Origin: an uncultured Clostridia bacterium
Lineage (GTDB): Bacteria; Bacillota; Clostridia; Oscillospirales; Acutalibacteraceae
Assembly: GCA_947628665.1 (NCBI GenBank)
Contig: CANRAU010000008.1
Location: 1-64,000 of the forward strand
Direction: 5' to 3'
DNA: 64,000 bases
Both the position numbers and the translations under genes were made by a program. Shown here piece by piece: positions 48,781 through 58,082 of the stretch (within the stretch, counting starts at the first letter, position 1; every line of letters begins with the position of its first letter). The notes below the pieces were generated by a model that saw nothing but the letters and a program-made list of their open reading frames with translations, was not told the DNA's origin and made no database searches.

Positions 48781-51357
48781 ATGGTTAAAATAGAACAGTG
48801 GATGGAAGGGCATAAAATCACATCGTTCTTTTTGAACAGGGATCACTTTGCATTGATCTACACGACGATCTGCATTTTATGGTTTTTCCCTTTGCTCGGA
48901 TGGTTGATTGATCCGTTATGTAAAGTGTGTTTTGCTTGGGGTGCGCTTTTGATCCTATGGGATTTTTTGACGAAACGCCAAATGTTCCGTTCCGCCTATT
49001 GGGTTTTCCCCCTGCTCATCTTGTTTTCGTTCGGCATTACGATCCTGTTCAACATCAAATACAGCTTTTACATGGGCGTCAAGCACGCTGTTTATTTGGG
49101 AATCAGTTTGCTGCTGCTTTACGGTCAGGACAGGAAAAAATCGTTTGACAGCCTCAAAACGCTGTTGTATCGCCTAAATACGATTATCATTTCGATCACC
49201 CTGATCGCCGCCGCAATCTCCATATTCATGTTTATCTTTCAAATATCGTTCTCCTTTTATTCGGGCGATGTTTTATTGCGGCAGGGATTCTTGGAAAACA
49301 GATTATTCGGCGTGTATACAAGCCCGAACACCGGTGCGCTGTTTGTTATGATTTCCATTGCGGCCATGCTGATCAACAGCATGATCAAAAGCAACGGCGT
49401 CATAAGAGCAAACCGATTCTATATTACGAATTTTGTTTTTCAGACGATTTATTTTTCGCTTACCTTGTCCAACGGCGGGTTTTTAACGCTGATCGCATTT
49501 TTCTTTCTTTTCTGCGTTGTCTATGCTTTCCCGAGGTTTCAAAGCAAGCTCGGAAATCTAAAAGCCGTTCTCGCGAGCTTTTTGGTGGCGGTGATCCTGG
49601 TCGCCGGCACTTATGCCGTCACACAGAGCGTTCGGTACGGCATGTCTTATCTTCCCTCCATGGTGAAATCCATTCGGGAATCCGTCTCTTCCACGGGTTC
49701 GTCCGAGGAAGACCCGAGCAAGAAGGACGATGAAATCACCAAAATTGAAATGGAGCGGATCGAGTCCGGCGACGATTTATCAAACGGACGTTTTACGATT
49801 TGGGTCGGCAGTTTGAAAGCGCTTCGGCAGCACCCGCTTTTCGGTTATGCGAATATGTGGGTCGCGGAAGGCGATGCACTGCGATTTGACACCTCCTCTT
49901 TTAGTCAGGAGGAGACAACGTGGCTCTATAAGCATATGGGCAATCTGCATAACGCCTATATTCAAATCATCGTTTACAGCGGCGCGGTCGGGCTTCTCCT
50001 TTTCGGCCTGTTTGGCCTTTTGCTCGTCAAAAAAGTCGGCTTGGTTTTGATTTACGGGAAAAAGAATACCGCGCATTACAATATTCTTGCACTCCTGTTT
50101 GCCGTGATCGGCGCGATCCTCGCAAACGGTATGGTGGAGGCGCACCTGCTCTATACGCGGCAAGACCCGTATGGCGCGATATTCTGGCTTTATGTGGGCA
50201 TTGCGGTCGTTCTGTCGGAGCTTTATCAGCGCAACGGCGAAACGGCGGACGGCAAGAATTGCGAAATCTTCGCTTTGGCGGCCGACACGCCGTTCCAAAC
50301 CATGAATTGCGTCAATTTTGTCCTGCATAATACGGACGGCAGCGCCGACAACGCCGACCTGTATATCTACCATCAGTTCCGCAATTCGCATGAAATCGCG
50401 GAGCGTATCCGGCAGAGCGGTATTTTCCACAACGTATATGACATAGAGCCTTACAAAACATATTCGCCGCTTGTCCAAAAATTTGTAACGCTTTATCGTA
50501 TGTTTCTGCCGCAAAATACGATACAAGCCTCCTGCAAGCAGAAGCTGCGCTTGTATCGAAAGGGATATAAAACGCTGTGCATCAGCTTCCCGACGCCGTT
50601 TACGCTCGGACTGCACATGGCTTTTCCCAACGCGCAGGTCTATCATATTGAAGACGGCCTCGGCTCGTACAGCGGCAACCTCAATGCGGATTACGCTTCC
50701 GGCCTGTTCCGCCTCATCGACCGATTTTTCTACAGCGGGAAATTGGAACTGCACCCGACGGCCTGCTACCTTTCGGCGCCCGCATTTTCCAAAAGCACCA
50801 TGGAAGGGGAGGTCAGACAATTGCCTCACCTTACGCCGGGCTCGGATTTAGAGACCATGCAGCAGATATTCTCCTATCGCGCCAATCGTCTTTACCGTGA
50901 TCGCGCGGTCTATTTGACGCAGCCTCTTGAGGAACGCGACACATACCGCCCCGAACAGGAAAAGCGGTTGCTTGCGCTTATTCGGGAAAAGCTGTCGGAT
51001 CGCGCCCTTGTCCGTATCCACCCGCGTCAGGCGGAGGCGGATTTTGCCGGCATGGAAAAGGACGCCTATTGCAATTTGTGGGAACTGGAATGTATCGATC
51101 AAATTGACGATCGGAATATTTTGATCAGTGCATTTTCGACGACGCAGTTTATGCCGAAAATTTTGAAGGATGTAGAACCCACGGTTCTGTTTACCTACCG
51201 ATTGTTGCTCTCCGACCTTGACGACCCGTTTTTAAAAGATTTTGCAAACCTGATCGACGATTTCCGCGGGTTGTATCGGAATCCGGAGAGAATTTATGTC
51301 CCCGCTACCTTTGAAGAATTGGAAACGATTTTAGATACCCTGTCCGCACAAGCCTGA
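48781..51357 (+). CDS. Polysaccharide polymerase fused to a sialyltransferase-like domain
   Basis: About 858 residues. Residues 1 to about 490 form a Wzy/O-antigen-ligase-like membrane protein with 10-12 segments and the typical LRQHPLFGYANMW and HNAYIQIIVYSGAVGLLLFG. From about 505 to the end lies a soluble GT52-like glycosyltransferase domain with the bacterial sialyltransferase motifs: EDG (Glu624, HIEDGLGSY), HP (His747, RIHPRQ) and the Ser/Thr motif near 783 (SAFSTTQF). I infer a protein that joins repeats and transfers the nonulosonic acid. The start is uncertain (GAAAGG is 14 bases before ATG 48781). It follows the synthase by 150 bases. Confidence 0.82.
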   Translation: MVKIEQWMEGHKITSFFLNRDHFALIYTTICILWFFPLLGWLIDPLCKVCFAWGALLILWDFLTKRQMFRSAYWVFPLLILFSFGITILFNIKYSFYMGVKHAVYLGISLLLLYGQDRKKSFDSLKTLLYRLNTIIISITLIAAAISIFMFIFQISFSFYSGDVLLRQGFLENRLFGVYTSPNTGALFVMISIAAMLINSMIKSNGVIRANRFYITNFVFQTIYFSLTLSNGGFLTLIAFFFLFCVVYAFPRFQSKLGNLKAVLASFLVAVILVAGTYAVTQSVRYGMSYLPSMVKSIRESVSSTGSSEEDPSKKDDEITKIEMERIESGDDLSNGRFTIWVGSLKALRQHPLFGYANMWVAEGDALRFDTSSFSQEETTWLYKHMGNLHNAYIQIIVYSGAVGLLLFGLFGLLLVKKVGLVLIYGKKNTAHYNILALLFAVIGAILANGMVEAHLLYTRQDPYGAIFWLYVGIAVVLSELYQRNGETADGKNCEIFALAADTPFQTMNCVNFVLHNTDGSADNADLYIYHQFRNSHEIAERIRQSGIFHNVYDIEPYKTYSPLVQKFVTLYRMFLPQNTIQASCKQKLRLYRKGYKTLCISFPTPFTLGLHMAFPNAQVYHIEDGLGSYSGNLNADYASGLFRLIDRFFYSGKLELHPTACYLSAPAFSKSTMEGEVRQLPHLTPGSDLETMQQIFSYRANRLYRDRAVYLTQPLEERDTYRPEQEKRLLALIREKLSDRALVRIHPRQAEADFAGMEKDAYCNLWELECIDQIDDRNILISAFSTTQFMPKILKDVEPTVLFTYRLLLSDLDDPFLKDFANLIDDFRGLYRNPERIYVPATFEELETILDTLSAQA

Positions 51358-51500
51358 CCGAAACAGACGAAAAGCGAAAATATCCGCTTTTTTATCGGGC
51401 AAAAGCAGGGGATCGCGCCACCGCGCGCGAACGGACGCATCGCCGGTTTGCAGTTCAGAAACAGCGTGAAGCAAAAAAACGTGGACGCGTGAAGTTAAAA

Positions 51501-51545
51501 AAGCCGACGGCTCGGATTTGTTTTCCGAACCGTCGGCCTTTTTGC
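51501..51545. terminator. Two-way terminator between convergent genes
   Basis: AAGCCGACGGCTCGGA (51501-51516) pairs with TCCGAACCGTCGGCCTT (51524-51540, one bulge) with an A-run before and a T-run after. Confidence 0.85.
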
Positions 51546-51552
51546 GCCCGTT

Positions 51553-52626
51553 TTAGGCTTTCAAAATATCCTGCAAATAGGAAACCTGCGTTTCAATGTC
51601 AAATCCCGCGCTGCGGATCTCGTCGCGGGTATCCTTGCGCTCGTAATCGGTTTGCGAAAGCACCGTTTCTGCCCATACCTTTGCACTCGCTTCGGCGTCT
51701 ATATAGTTCAAAAACGGCGTCACTTTTGCCGCCTGCGGAATCGCGCTACTTGCAAAGCACAGAAGCCCCGCCGCCTGTGCTTCCACGAGTGCAATGCCAA
51801 GCCCCTCAAACCGCGACGGCAACAAAAAGACGTCCATAGCCTGCAAAAGCCTTGCGACATCCGGGCGCACACCCGTCATAATGACGCTTTCCGCAAGTCC
51901 CAATTCACGAATCTTTTGGCACACGGCGTCCTTATCCTCGCCGTCGCCGACCAAAAGCAAAACCGCGTTTTCATTCCGCTTTCGGATCTCATGAAAAATA
52001 TCGATCAAAAACAGCGAGTTCTTTTGATAACACATTCTCCCGACGTGGCCGATGACCAGCTTGTCCGCAAGCCCGAATTCCTTGCGAACCGCTTCCCGCA
52101 CCGCCGCGTCAAACTGATATTTGCCCGCTTCTATGGCATTGTTGATGACCTTGGTTTCCTGCGCGTACCGCTTGCCGAACATGAATTCGGCGGCAGCCTC
52201 GGAGCAGGCGAACCGCGTATCGGTCATCAGGTTCAAAAACGGCCGCAGGAGCATGTGTACTTTTAGGTTGCCCACGGAATCGTTGTGGCTGTGCGTAATG
52301 ATTTTTACATTTCGTTTCCCAAACAGCGCAAGCTCCGAAAATACCGCCGACGCGGATAAAATGTTGAAATACACGGTATCATAGCCGTTTTCCGATACGA
52401 TTTTCCGAATGGAGGACATATGCTTGACGATATTCTCGCGCCGCGCGGGAATGTGATAGATTTTCCCACCCAAACGTGTGATCTCGTCCGCATAGGCGAC
52501 GGTCGGGTAATCCGTTACAAAGTCAAACAGAACGTCGTTTCGGTCAAATCTTCGGAAATAATTCATCAAATAGGCTTCGATCCCGCCGCTGTTTTCGGTC
52601 ATGCCGTAAACCAGTATTCTATGCAT
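51553..52626 (-). CDS. Glycosyltransferase family 4
   Basis: 357 residues of GT-B fold. N-domain VYGMTENSGGIEAYLMNYF, linker HVGRMCYQKNSLFLIDIF, and the nucleotide-sugar site PSRFEGLGIALVEAQAAGL with the paired Glu (E-x7-E) typical of retaining GT4 enzymes. It probably adds a sugar to the lipid-linked repeat of the surface polysaccharide. It lies 11 bases after the GT2 gene on the same strand. Confidence 0.92.
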   Translation of the reverse strand: MHRILVYGMTENSGGIEAYLMNYFRRFDRNDVLFDFVTDYPTVAYADEITRLGGKIYHIPARRENIVKHMSSIRKIVSENGYDTVYFNILSASAVFSELALFGKRNVKIITHSHNDSVGNLKVHMLLRPFLNLMTDTRFACSEAAAEFMFGKRYAQETKVINNAIEAGKYQFDAAVREAVRKEFGLADKLVIGHVGRMCYQKNSLFLIDIFHEIRKRNENAVLLLVGDGEDKDAVCQKIRELGLAESVIMTGVRPDVARLLQAMDVFLLPSRFEGLGIALVEAQAAGLLCFASSAIPQAAKVTPFLNYIDAEASAKVWAETVLSQTDYERKDTRDEIRSAGFDIETQVSYLQDILKA

Positions 52627-52637
52627 ATGCGCACTCC

Positions 52638-53708
52638 TTATTTGATCTTCATTTTATGGAACAGCCTGGAGGCTCTGTGCTGTGTGAGATAAATCAGCTT
52701 AGCCGCAAGCCCGAACAAAAGGGGACTGTTGATTTTTACGACGATATTCATGATCGCCTGCATTTTGGAATTGGCGATCGCATATTTTTTGGCTTCCTGC
52801 GTGTTTTCGTGCCGCAAAAGCGCCTTGATGCGTTCTCTGCGTGCGCGGGAAGACAGGCCGCTTGCCGGACTGCATTCGTTGGCCGCAGCGGAAAAGACAT
52901 GCTTGATATGCACGCTGCACATCAGATTTCTGGCTTCGCCCGAATACGCCCCGTTTTCCGAAAGCAACTTGCGCTGGGCGGAAAAGCGTTCGTTGATAAG
53001 CTCGGAAAAGCCTTTCAAATACGACATATTGGTCAGGGTTTCCCGTTGGTATTTCAAATAGTGATAAAACGCATACGACACGGTTTTGAACGAACGTATA
53101 TAGCGGAACAGGTCGATGATAAAGAAATAATCTTCGCTGTGCATACGGCTTGGAAACTGCACGCCGTTGTCCGAAATCACACAGGCGCGGTAGATTTTAT
53201 TCGGGCTTACAGCAAGCACCTTTGCAGCGTCCAGCATCGGCAGCGAGGTGATACAGTCCTTGTTCGTCGCGGCCTCCATAACGGGCGGCAGTACTTCCAC
53301 ACCGTAGGCAAAGCGGTCTTCCGCATCCAAAAAATCCTGATGATACCCGTCGATGACCAGATCGCAGCCCGAATCGCTGATTTCCGCATGCATCCTCTCC
53401 AGCATTTGCGCGTCGATGAAGTCGTCACAGTCGATGAATTGAATATACTCGCCCTGCACGATTTTCAGCGCGGCGTTTCTTGCAGGCCCCGGACCCGCAT
53501 TGGAAGCCTGATGCAGCACCTTAATGCGCGCGTCGGCTTTCGCATAGGCGTCGCACAGCTCGCCGCTTTTGTCCGTAGAGCAGTCGTCCACAAGGATCAG
53601 TTCAAAATCGGTATATGTCTGCCCGAGTACGCTTTCTACAGATCGCTGCAAGCAGTGTTCGGCATTGTAAACCGGCATAATCAAACTGATCCTGTCCGTT
53701 TTGCACAT
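52638..53708 (-). CDS. Glycosyltransferase family 2
   Basis: 356 residues from ATG 53708 (seven bases after AGGGA). GT-A fold: SLIMPVYNAEHCLQRSVESVL, LVDDCSTDKSGELC, and the metal-binding DCDD in QFIDCDDFID. The C-terminal half is helical with no membrane segment. It would be an inverting transferase for the surface polysaccharide. A longer in-frame start at 53813 would put the start codon in the promoter. Confidence 0.92.
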   Translation of the reverse strand: MCKTDRISLIMPVYNAEHCLQRSVESVLGQTYTDFELILVDDCSTDKSGELCDAYAKADARIKVLHQASNAGPGPARNAALKIVQGEYIQFIDCDDFIDAQMLERMHAEISDSGCDLVIDGYHQDFLDAEDRFAYGVEVLPPVMEAATNKDCITSLPMLDAAKVLAVSPNKIYRACVISDNGVQFPSRMHSEDYFFIIDLFRYIRSFKTVSYAFYHYLKYQRETLTNMSYLKGFSELINERFSAQRKLLSENGAYSGEARNLMCSVHIKHVFSAAANECSPASGLSSRARRERIKALLRHENTQEAKKYAIANSKMQAIMNIVVKINSPLLFGLAAKLIYLTQHRASRLFHKMKIK

Positions 53709-53803
53709 GATAGATTCCCTGCCTTTTTGTATAAATGCGGATTTTTGATGCATAAGCCTCACGGGCTTTGAAACCGCCGAAACGCGGCATATTACTGTAC
53801 TGT

Positions 53804-53832
53804 AGTATACCATAGGATGCGTTGCATTTCAA
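53804..53832 (-). promoter_or_regulatory. Promoter of the GT2/GT4 operon
   Basis: Minus strand TTGAAA (53832-53827), 17 bases, TATACT (53809-53804). Confidence 0.75.
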
Positions 53833-53889
53833 GAAATAGTTGTTCTATTTCGGGACAAGTAACCATATATTGAATTGAGGTGACAAGCA

Positions 53890-54930
53890 ATGGAAGCGCA
53901 AAATGAACGAATTCCCACAGAGGTTTTAACAGCGCTGCCCAAACGCCTGCGACAAGCGCTGCTTTTGCTGCCGCAGCATTTGGCCGATACCCTGATGGAG
54001 CTGCGTCTGCGCGCGGGGCAGCCGCTTGTTTTGGTCACGCCGCAGAACAACTGGTTTATGACGGCGGGCGGCAAACCGACCTGTATGTGCCAAGGCTCGC
54101 TTCTGCGCGTTACGCAGACAGAGATCGGCGAGATCGTCGCGCACGCGTGCGGGTATTCCGTACACAGCCATCAGGACGACTTTTCCAACGGCTTTTTAAC
54201 GCTGCCCGGCGGGCATCGGATCGGGCTTTGCGGCACGGCGGTCGTCGGAAGCGGAACGCTTACGGGCATTCGCCAGATCACGTCTTTGAATATCCGCATC
54301 GCAAGGAATATTCCGAATGCCGCACAGGAGACGCTGCGTACCTGCTTCCAAAGCGGGCTTTGCAATCTGCTGCTCGCAGGCGCGCCGATGTCGGGAAAAA
54401 CGACGATTTTGCGCACGCTGGTCAAAGCGCTTTCGGAAGGGTATACGGGCAAACTGCAAAAATGCGTGGTGATCGACGAACGCTTTGAATTGGCGTCGGG
54501 CGGTGCGGCAAACGGCGGGAATTTAAGCACAGAGACAGCGTTTTGCAATGCCGATGTGCTGTCGGGGTATTCCAAGGCCGACGGGATCAAAACTGCGGTG
54601 CGCGCCCTCGCCCCCGATATGATTTTTTGCGATGAGATCGGCTCTTCGGAGGATGCGCTCGCGATCTCCGAAGGCATTCGCTGCGGCGTGCATTTTACCG
54701 CGACGGCGCACGCGCGCGACATGGCGGATCTTAAGCGTCGGCGGCAGATCTCGCGTCTGCTCGAAGAACGGGCGTTTGACACGGTGATTTTTTTGGATAC
54801 GGGCGAGAACGTCGGGCGTATTTGTCGGGTCGTAAGGGTAGGTGAGCAGGATGCTCAAAACGGCGGGATTGCTGCTGATCCTGGGCTTTTGCGCATGGAC
54901 GGGCGCGTATATGTCGGCGCGGGTGCGTAA
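53890..54930 (+). CDS. spoIIIAA: Stage III sporulation ATPase SpoIIIAA
   Basis: 346 residues, a secretion-type ATPase. The P-loop GAPMSGKTT is at about 164-172, Walker B is DMIFCDEIG, and GGHRIGLCGTAVV is typical of the family. It powers the SpoIIIA-SpoIIQ channel between mother cell and forespore. GAGGTGACAAGC precedes the ATG. The frame runs about 30 residues past the conserved end and overlaps spoIIIAB by 80 bases in another frame. Confidence 0.95.
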   Translation: MEAQNERIPTEVLTALPKRLRQALLLLPQHLADTLMELRLRAGQPLVLVTPQNNWFMTAGGKPTCMCQGSLLRVTQTEIGEIVAHACGYSVHSHQDDFSNGFLTLPGGHRIGLCGTAVVGSGTLTGIRQITSLNIRIARNIPNAAQETLRTCFQSGLCNLLLAGAPMSGKTTILRTLVKALSEGYTGKLQKCVVIDERFELASGGAANGGNLSTETAFCNADVLSGYSKADGIKTAVRALAPDMIFCDEIGSSEDALAISEGIRCGVHFTATAHARDMADLKRRRQISRLLEERAFDTVIFLDTGENVGRICRVVRVGEQDAQNGGIAADPGLLRMDGRVYVGAGA

Positions 54931-55363
54931 AAGAGCGCCGGAATCCGAACGGTTTTTGCGCCTGCTTACGGTGATGCGCACACAAATTGCGTATGCGCTT
55001 CTGCCGACACAGGCGCTTCTGGATAAAGTGTGCGATGAGAGCGAATTCCGCGACTTTTCGTTTATCCATGCGGTGCGCGGTGCGTTCGGGAGCGGGATGT
55101 CCTTTGAGGACGCATGGAACAAAGCCCTGCACGAGTACGCGGCGTCCTCCGCGTTGGGAAATCGGGAGATCGAACTGCTTTCGGCGTTTGCGGGTACGTT
55201 CGGCAGTACCGACAAAAACGGACAGACCGCGAATTGCAGCTATTTTATCGAACAGCTGCAGGAGTTCGTCAAAACGCAGCGGGAAGCGTCCGCCAAAACC
55301 GCCCGTCTGTATAACGCGCTCGGGGTGCTTACGGGGCTTTTTTTGGTGATTCTACTTATGTAA
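54851..55363 (+). CDS. spoIIIAB: Stage III sporulation protein SpoIIIAB
   Basis: 170 residues with an N-terminal membrane segment (LKTAGLLLILGFCAWTGAYM), a helical GspF-like domain and a C-terminal hydrophobic segment (ALGVLTGLFLVILLM). ATG 54851 gives the usual family length; GTG 54842 is possible. It works with the SpoIIIAA ATPase. Confidence 0.92.
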   Translation: MLKTAGLLLILGFCAWTGAYMSARVRKRAPESERFLRLLTVMRTQIAYALLPTQALLDKVCDESEFRDFSFIHAVRGAFGSGMSFEDAWNKALHEYAASSALGNREIELLSAFAGTFGSTDKNGQTANCSYFIEQLQEFVKTQREASAKTARLYNALGVLTGLFLVILLM

Positions 55364-55375
55364 TGCGGAGGCGCT

Positions 55376-55570
55376 ATGGAAATCACGTTTATCTTTAAGA
55401 TAGCGGGGATCGGTATCATCGTCGCCATGCTGTATCAGATTTTATCCAAATCAGGGCGTGACGAATACGCCATGCTGGTTGTTTTGGCGGGTATCGCCGT
55501 GATCGCCGTCATGATGATTCCGCAGATCGAGACGCTGATCGATCTGGTGAACGCGTCGTTTGATTTATAG
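55376..55570 (+). CDS. spoIIIAC: Stage III sporulation protein SpoIIIAC
   Basis: 64 residues with two membrane helices and a short loop (SKSGRDEYAMLVVLAG), the normal form of this ring component. GCGGAGG lies 6 bases before the ATG. Confidence 0.92.
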   Translation: MEITFIFKIAGIGIIVAMLYQILSKSGRDEYAMLVVLAGIAVIAVMMIPQIETLIDLVNASFDL

Positions 55571-55573
55571 ATC

Positions 55574-55954
55574 ATGTTCAAAATCGTTGCGCTTTGTCTT
55601 GCAGGTACGCTTTTGCTGGTGCTTCTAAAGCCAGCGCGTCCCGAATATGCCATGCTGCTGCGCCTCGCTTTATTGCTTGTCGTGTTTGCGGCGCTTTTAG
55701 AGGGCGTCGGCAGCGTCGTATCGGGAACGTCGGCGCTGATGACCCTTGTCGGGGAGAACGGCGAGATCGTGCGCGTCATGCTCAAGGCGCTGGGAATTAG
55801 CTTAGTTGCGCAGATCGCAAGCGACCTCTGCAAAGACAGCGGCGAACAAACGCTTGCAGGCGTCGTGGAGCTTGCGGCAAAGCTCGGCATTTTGATCATG
55901 GCGCTGCCGCTTGCCGCACAGCTTGCAGAAATGTGTCTTGGATGGCTGCAATGA
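55574..55954 (+). CDS. spoIIIAD: Stage III sporulation protein SpoIIIAD
   Basis: 126 residues. The N-terminal half resembles SpoIIIAC (KPARPEYAMLLRLALLLVVF); further segments include KALGISLVAQIASDLCKDSGE, a family hallmark. It begins 3 bases after spoIIIAC, so ribosomes probably reinitiate. Confidence 0.92.
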   Translation: MFKIVALCLAGTLLLVLLKPARPEYAMLLRLALLLVVFAALLEGVGSVVSGTSALMTLVGENGEIVRVMLKALGISLVAQIASDLCKDSGEQTLAGVVELAAKLGILIMALPLAAQLAEMCLGWLQ

Positions 55955-57084
55955 AACGGATACGAAAATCTTGGATACGGCTGATTGTTTGCATCCTTAT
56001 GCTTTTGACGCTTTGTGCCGTCCCCTCGACGGCGGCGGAACAGGGCGGCGACGTTGAAGCGGCGCAGAATACGGCTTCGCAGATTTACGAAGCGGTGGAC
56101 GGGGATACCCGTAAGGCTCTGGAGGCGCTCGGCCTTGAACATGCGGACTACCAAAGTATGCTCAAACTTTCGCCGCGCGCGGTGGTGGAGGAGCTGGTGC
56201 GGCTGGTCACGGGTAAGATGGCCGAACCGCTGCAAACCGTAGGCTTGGTGTGCGCTTTTTTAGCGCTGCAAGCGGTGCTTTCGAGCTTTCTGCGCGAAAA
56301 AAACAGCCTGCAAACGGCGTTTTCGCTCTTGTCCGCTTTATGGGTGACGGTGCTGCTTTTGCAGTCGGTCACCAAGAGCTTAACGGCGGCGTTTTCCGCC
56401 ATAAAGCTGTCGGCGGATTTCATGCTCGTCTACATTCCGGGCTTTGCGGGTGTGGTCGCCATGAGCGGAAAGCCTCTGACCTCGGCCGCCTACAGCGGGG
56501 TGATGGTGGGGGTTTCCAACCTCTTTTCCGAAGTGCAGGTATACGTTTTCCTGCCGCTTATACAAGTCTTTTTCCTGTTCCATCTCTTAGCGGCCTTGCA
56601 GGAGGACCGCGCGTGGGACGGCGTGACGGCGTTTCTCAAAAAGACGGTGCAGATCGTTTTGGGCTTCTGCGCGACGGTGTTTACGGGACTTTTGAGTATC
56701 AAAGGTGCGCTCGCCGCAAGCGGCGACAGCGTAGCCGTGCGGGGCGTCAAAATGCTGATCGGCTCCGCCGTTCCGATCATCGGCAGCGCTTTGGGCGACG
56801 CCTATACGTCGGTACTCGGCAGCATAGGGCTTATCAAAAACACGATCGGCGTGTTCGGCATTCTCATTATCGCGCTGGTCACGGTTCCCGCAATATTGGA
56901 TTTGCTTTTGTGGTATATCGGCGTATCGTTTTGCGCCGCAGCGGCGGGCGCGCTCGGGCAGCCGCAGATCAAAAGACTGCTGGACGGCGTCGCCTCGACC
57001 GTGTCGCTCGTCAATACGCTGGTGATCTTTACCGCATTTCTGTGGATCATCTCCACGGGCATTATTTTACAGTTCAGAGGTTGA
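55951..57084 (+). CDS. spoIIIAE: Stage III sporulation protein SpoIIIAE
   Basis: 377 residues, the large membrane subunit of the channel. It has a signal-like N-terminus, then about eight membrane segments (YIPGFAGVVAMSGKPLTSAAYSG, GAVPIIGSALGDAY-type stretch). ATG 55951 overlaps the spoIIIAD stop (ATGA). Confidence 0.93.
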   Translation: MKRIRKSWIRLIVCILMLLTLCAVPSTAAEQGGDVEAAQNTASQIYEAVDGDTRKALEALGLEHADYQSMLKLSPRAVVEELVRLVTGKMAEPLQTVGLVCAFLALQAVLSSFLREKNSLQTAFSLLSALWVTVLLLQSVTKSLTAAFSAIKLSADFMLVYIPGFAGVVAMSGKPLTSAAYSGVMVGVSNLFSEVQVYVFLPLIQVFFLFHLLAALQEDRAWDGVTAFLKKTVQIVLGFCATVFTGLLSIKGALAASGDSVAVRGVKMLIGSAVPIIGSALGDAYTSVLGSIGLIKNTIGVFGILIIALVTVPAILDLLLWYIGVSFCAAAAGALGQPQIKRLLDGVASTVSLVNTLVIFTAFLWIISTGIILQFRG

Positions 57085-57085
57085 A

Positions 57086-57535
57086 ATGGAGAACATAAAG
57101 GTCTGGGCGGCGTCGGTTTGCGTGTTTTGCGTCGTTTTGCTGTTTTACAAAATGCTTTTCCCAAACGGCAATTTGAAAAAAACGGGTGAAACCGTCATGG
57201 CGCTGCTGCTTTTATTCGTGATGCTGCGGCCGTTCGGCGATCTGCGGGTCGATGCGGGCGCGCTTTCGGGGATCGACGCTTTGGATGCCGCCTTCGACGT
57301 CGATGAAACGCCGTCGTATGCCGAACCGCTGAAAACCGCCGTTGCCGAAGCCCTCGCCGACATAGACGTGTATCCGTCGGACATTTCGGTGCAGGCAGAC
57401 CTTGACGCAGAGCAGTATTTGGTGCTGTCGGGCGTGCGGTTGACCGTTTCAACGGAAAAAACGGACGAGGAGATCAAAGCCTGTCTCTCGGAAAGTCTGG
57501 AGATCCCCGAAACGCTCGTTACGATCGTGAGGTGA
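57086..57535 (+). CDS. spoIIIAF: Stage III sporulation protein SpoIIIAF
   Basis: 149 residues. Two N-terminal membrane helices (about 6-24 and 35-50) precede a small soluble ring-building domain ending ESLEIPETLVTIVR. It sits one base after the spoIIIAE stop. Confidence 0.9.
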   Translation: MENIKVWAASVCVFCVVLLFYKMLFPNGNLKKTGETVMALLLLFVMLRPFGDLRVDAGALSGIDALDAAFDVDETPSYAEPLKTAVAEALADIDVYPSDISVQADLDAEQYLVLSGVRLTVSTEKTDEEIKACLSESLEIPETLVTIVR

Positions 57536-57540
57536 TGCGT

Positions 57541-58080
57541 ATGGAGGCGCTCAAACGCCTGAAAGACGTCTTTCAAAAGGAAAAGCGCGTTCGGATTTTG
57601 GCGATCATCGGCGCGCTCGGGATATTGCTTTTGTGCCTTTCGGAATTTCTGCCGAAAGCGAAAAAAGCCGAGACCAATACAGAACCCGCATTGAGCGCTG
57701 CGCAGTTCCAAAAGGAGACGGAGCAACGGCTTCGGGAGACCCTGTCGAAGGTGCAGGGGGCGGGGCGTGTAGAGGTCATGGTGACTTTGGCAAGTTCCGA
57801 CGAACGCGTTTATGCCGCCGACGAGAAAAGCGACGTCAAAACGGGGCGCGATTCCACACAGCAAAGCCGTGACGCGCAATATGTCATGATCGACGGCCAA
57901 AACGGCGACGAGGGGATGCTCGTCAAAACCAACACGCCGCAGGTGCTTGGCGTGATCGTCGTCTGCGACGGCGGCGACAGCCCGAGCGTCAAAAACCAAA
58001 TCACCAATGCGCTCTGCGGGGCGCTCGGGATCGGCGCGAACCGCGTCAGTGTTCTGAAAATGAAATCAGCGGAGGAATAG
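57541..58080 (+). CDS. spoIIIAG: Stage III sporulation protein SpoIIIAG
   Basis: 179 residues. One N-terminal membrane helix (IIGALGILLLCLSEF) and a ring-building domain (GAGRVEVMVTLASSDERVYAADEK, ...GVIVVCDGGDSPSVKNQI). Family members form large rings spanning the intermembrane space. ATG 57541 is favoured by GAGGTG seven bases upstream. Confidence 0.92.
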   Translation: MEALKRLKDVFQKEKRVRILAIIGALGILLLCLSEFLPKAKKAETNTEPALSAAQFQKETEQRLRETLSKVQGAGRVEVMVTLASSDERVYAADEKSDVKTGRDSTQQSRDAQYVMIDGQNGDEGMLVKTNTPQVLGVIVVCDGGDSPSVKNQITNALCGALGIGANRVSVLKMKSAEE

Positions 58081-58082
58081 TT

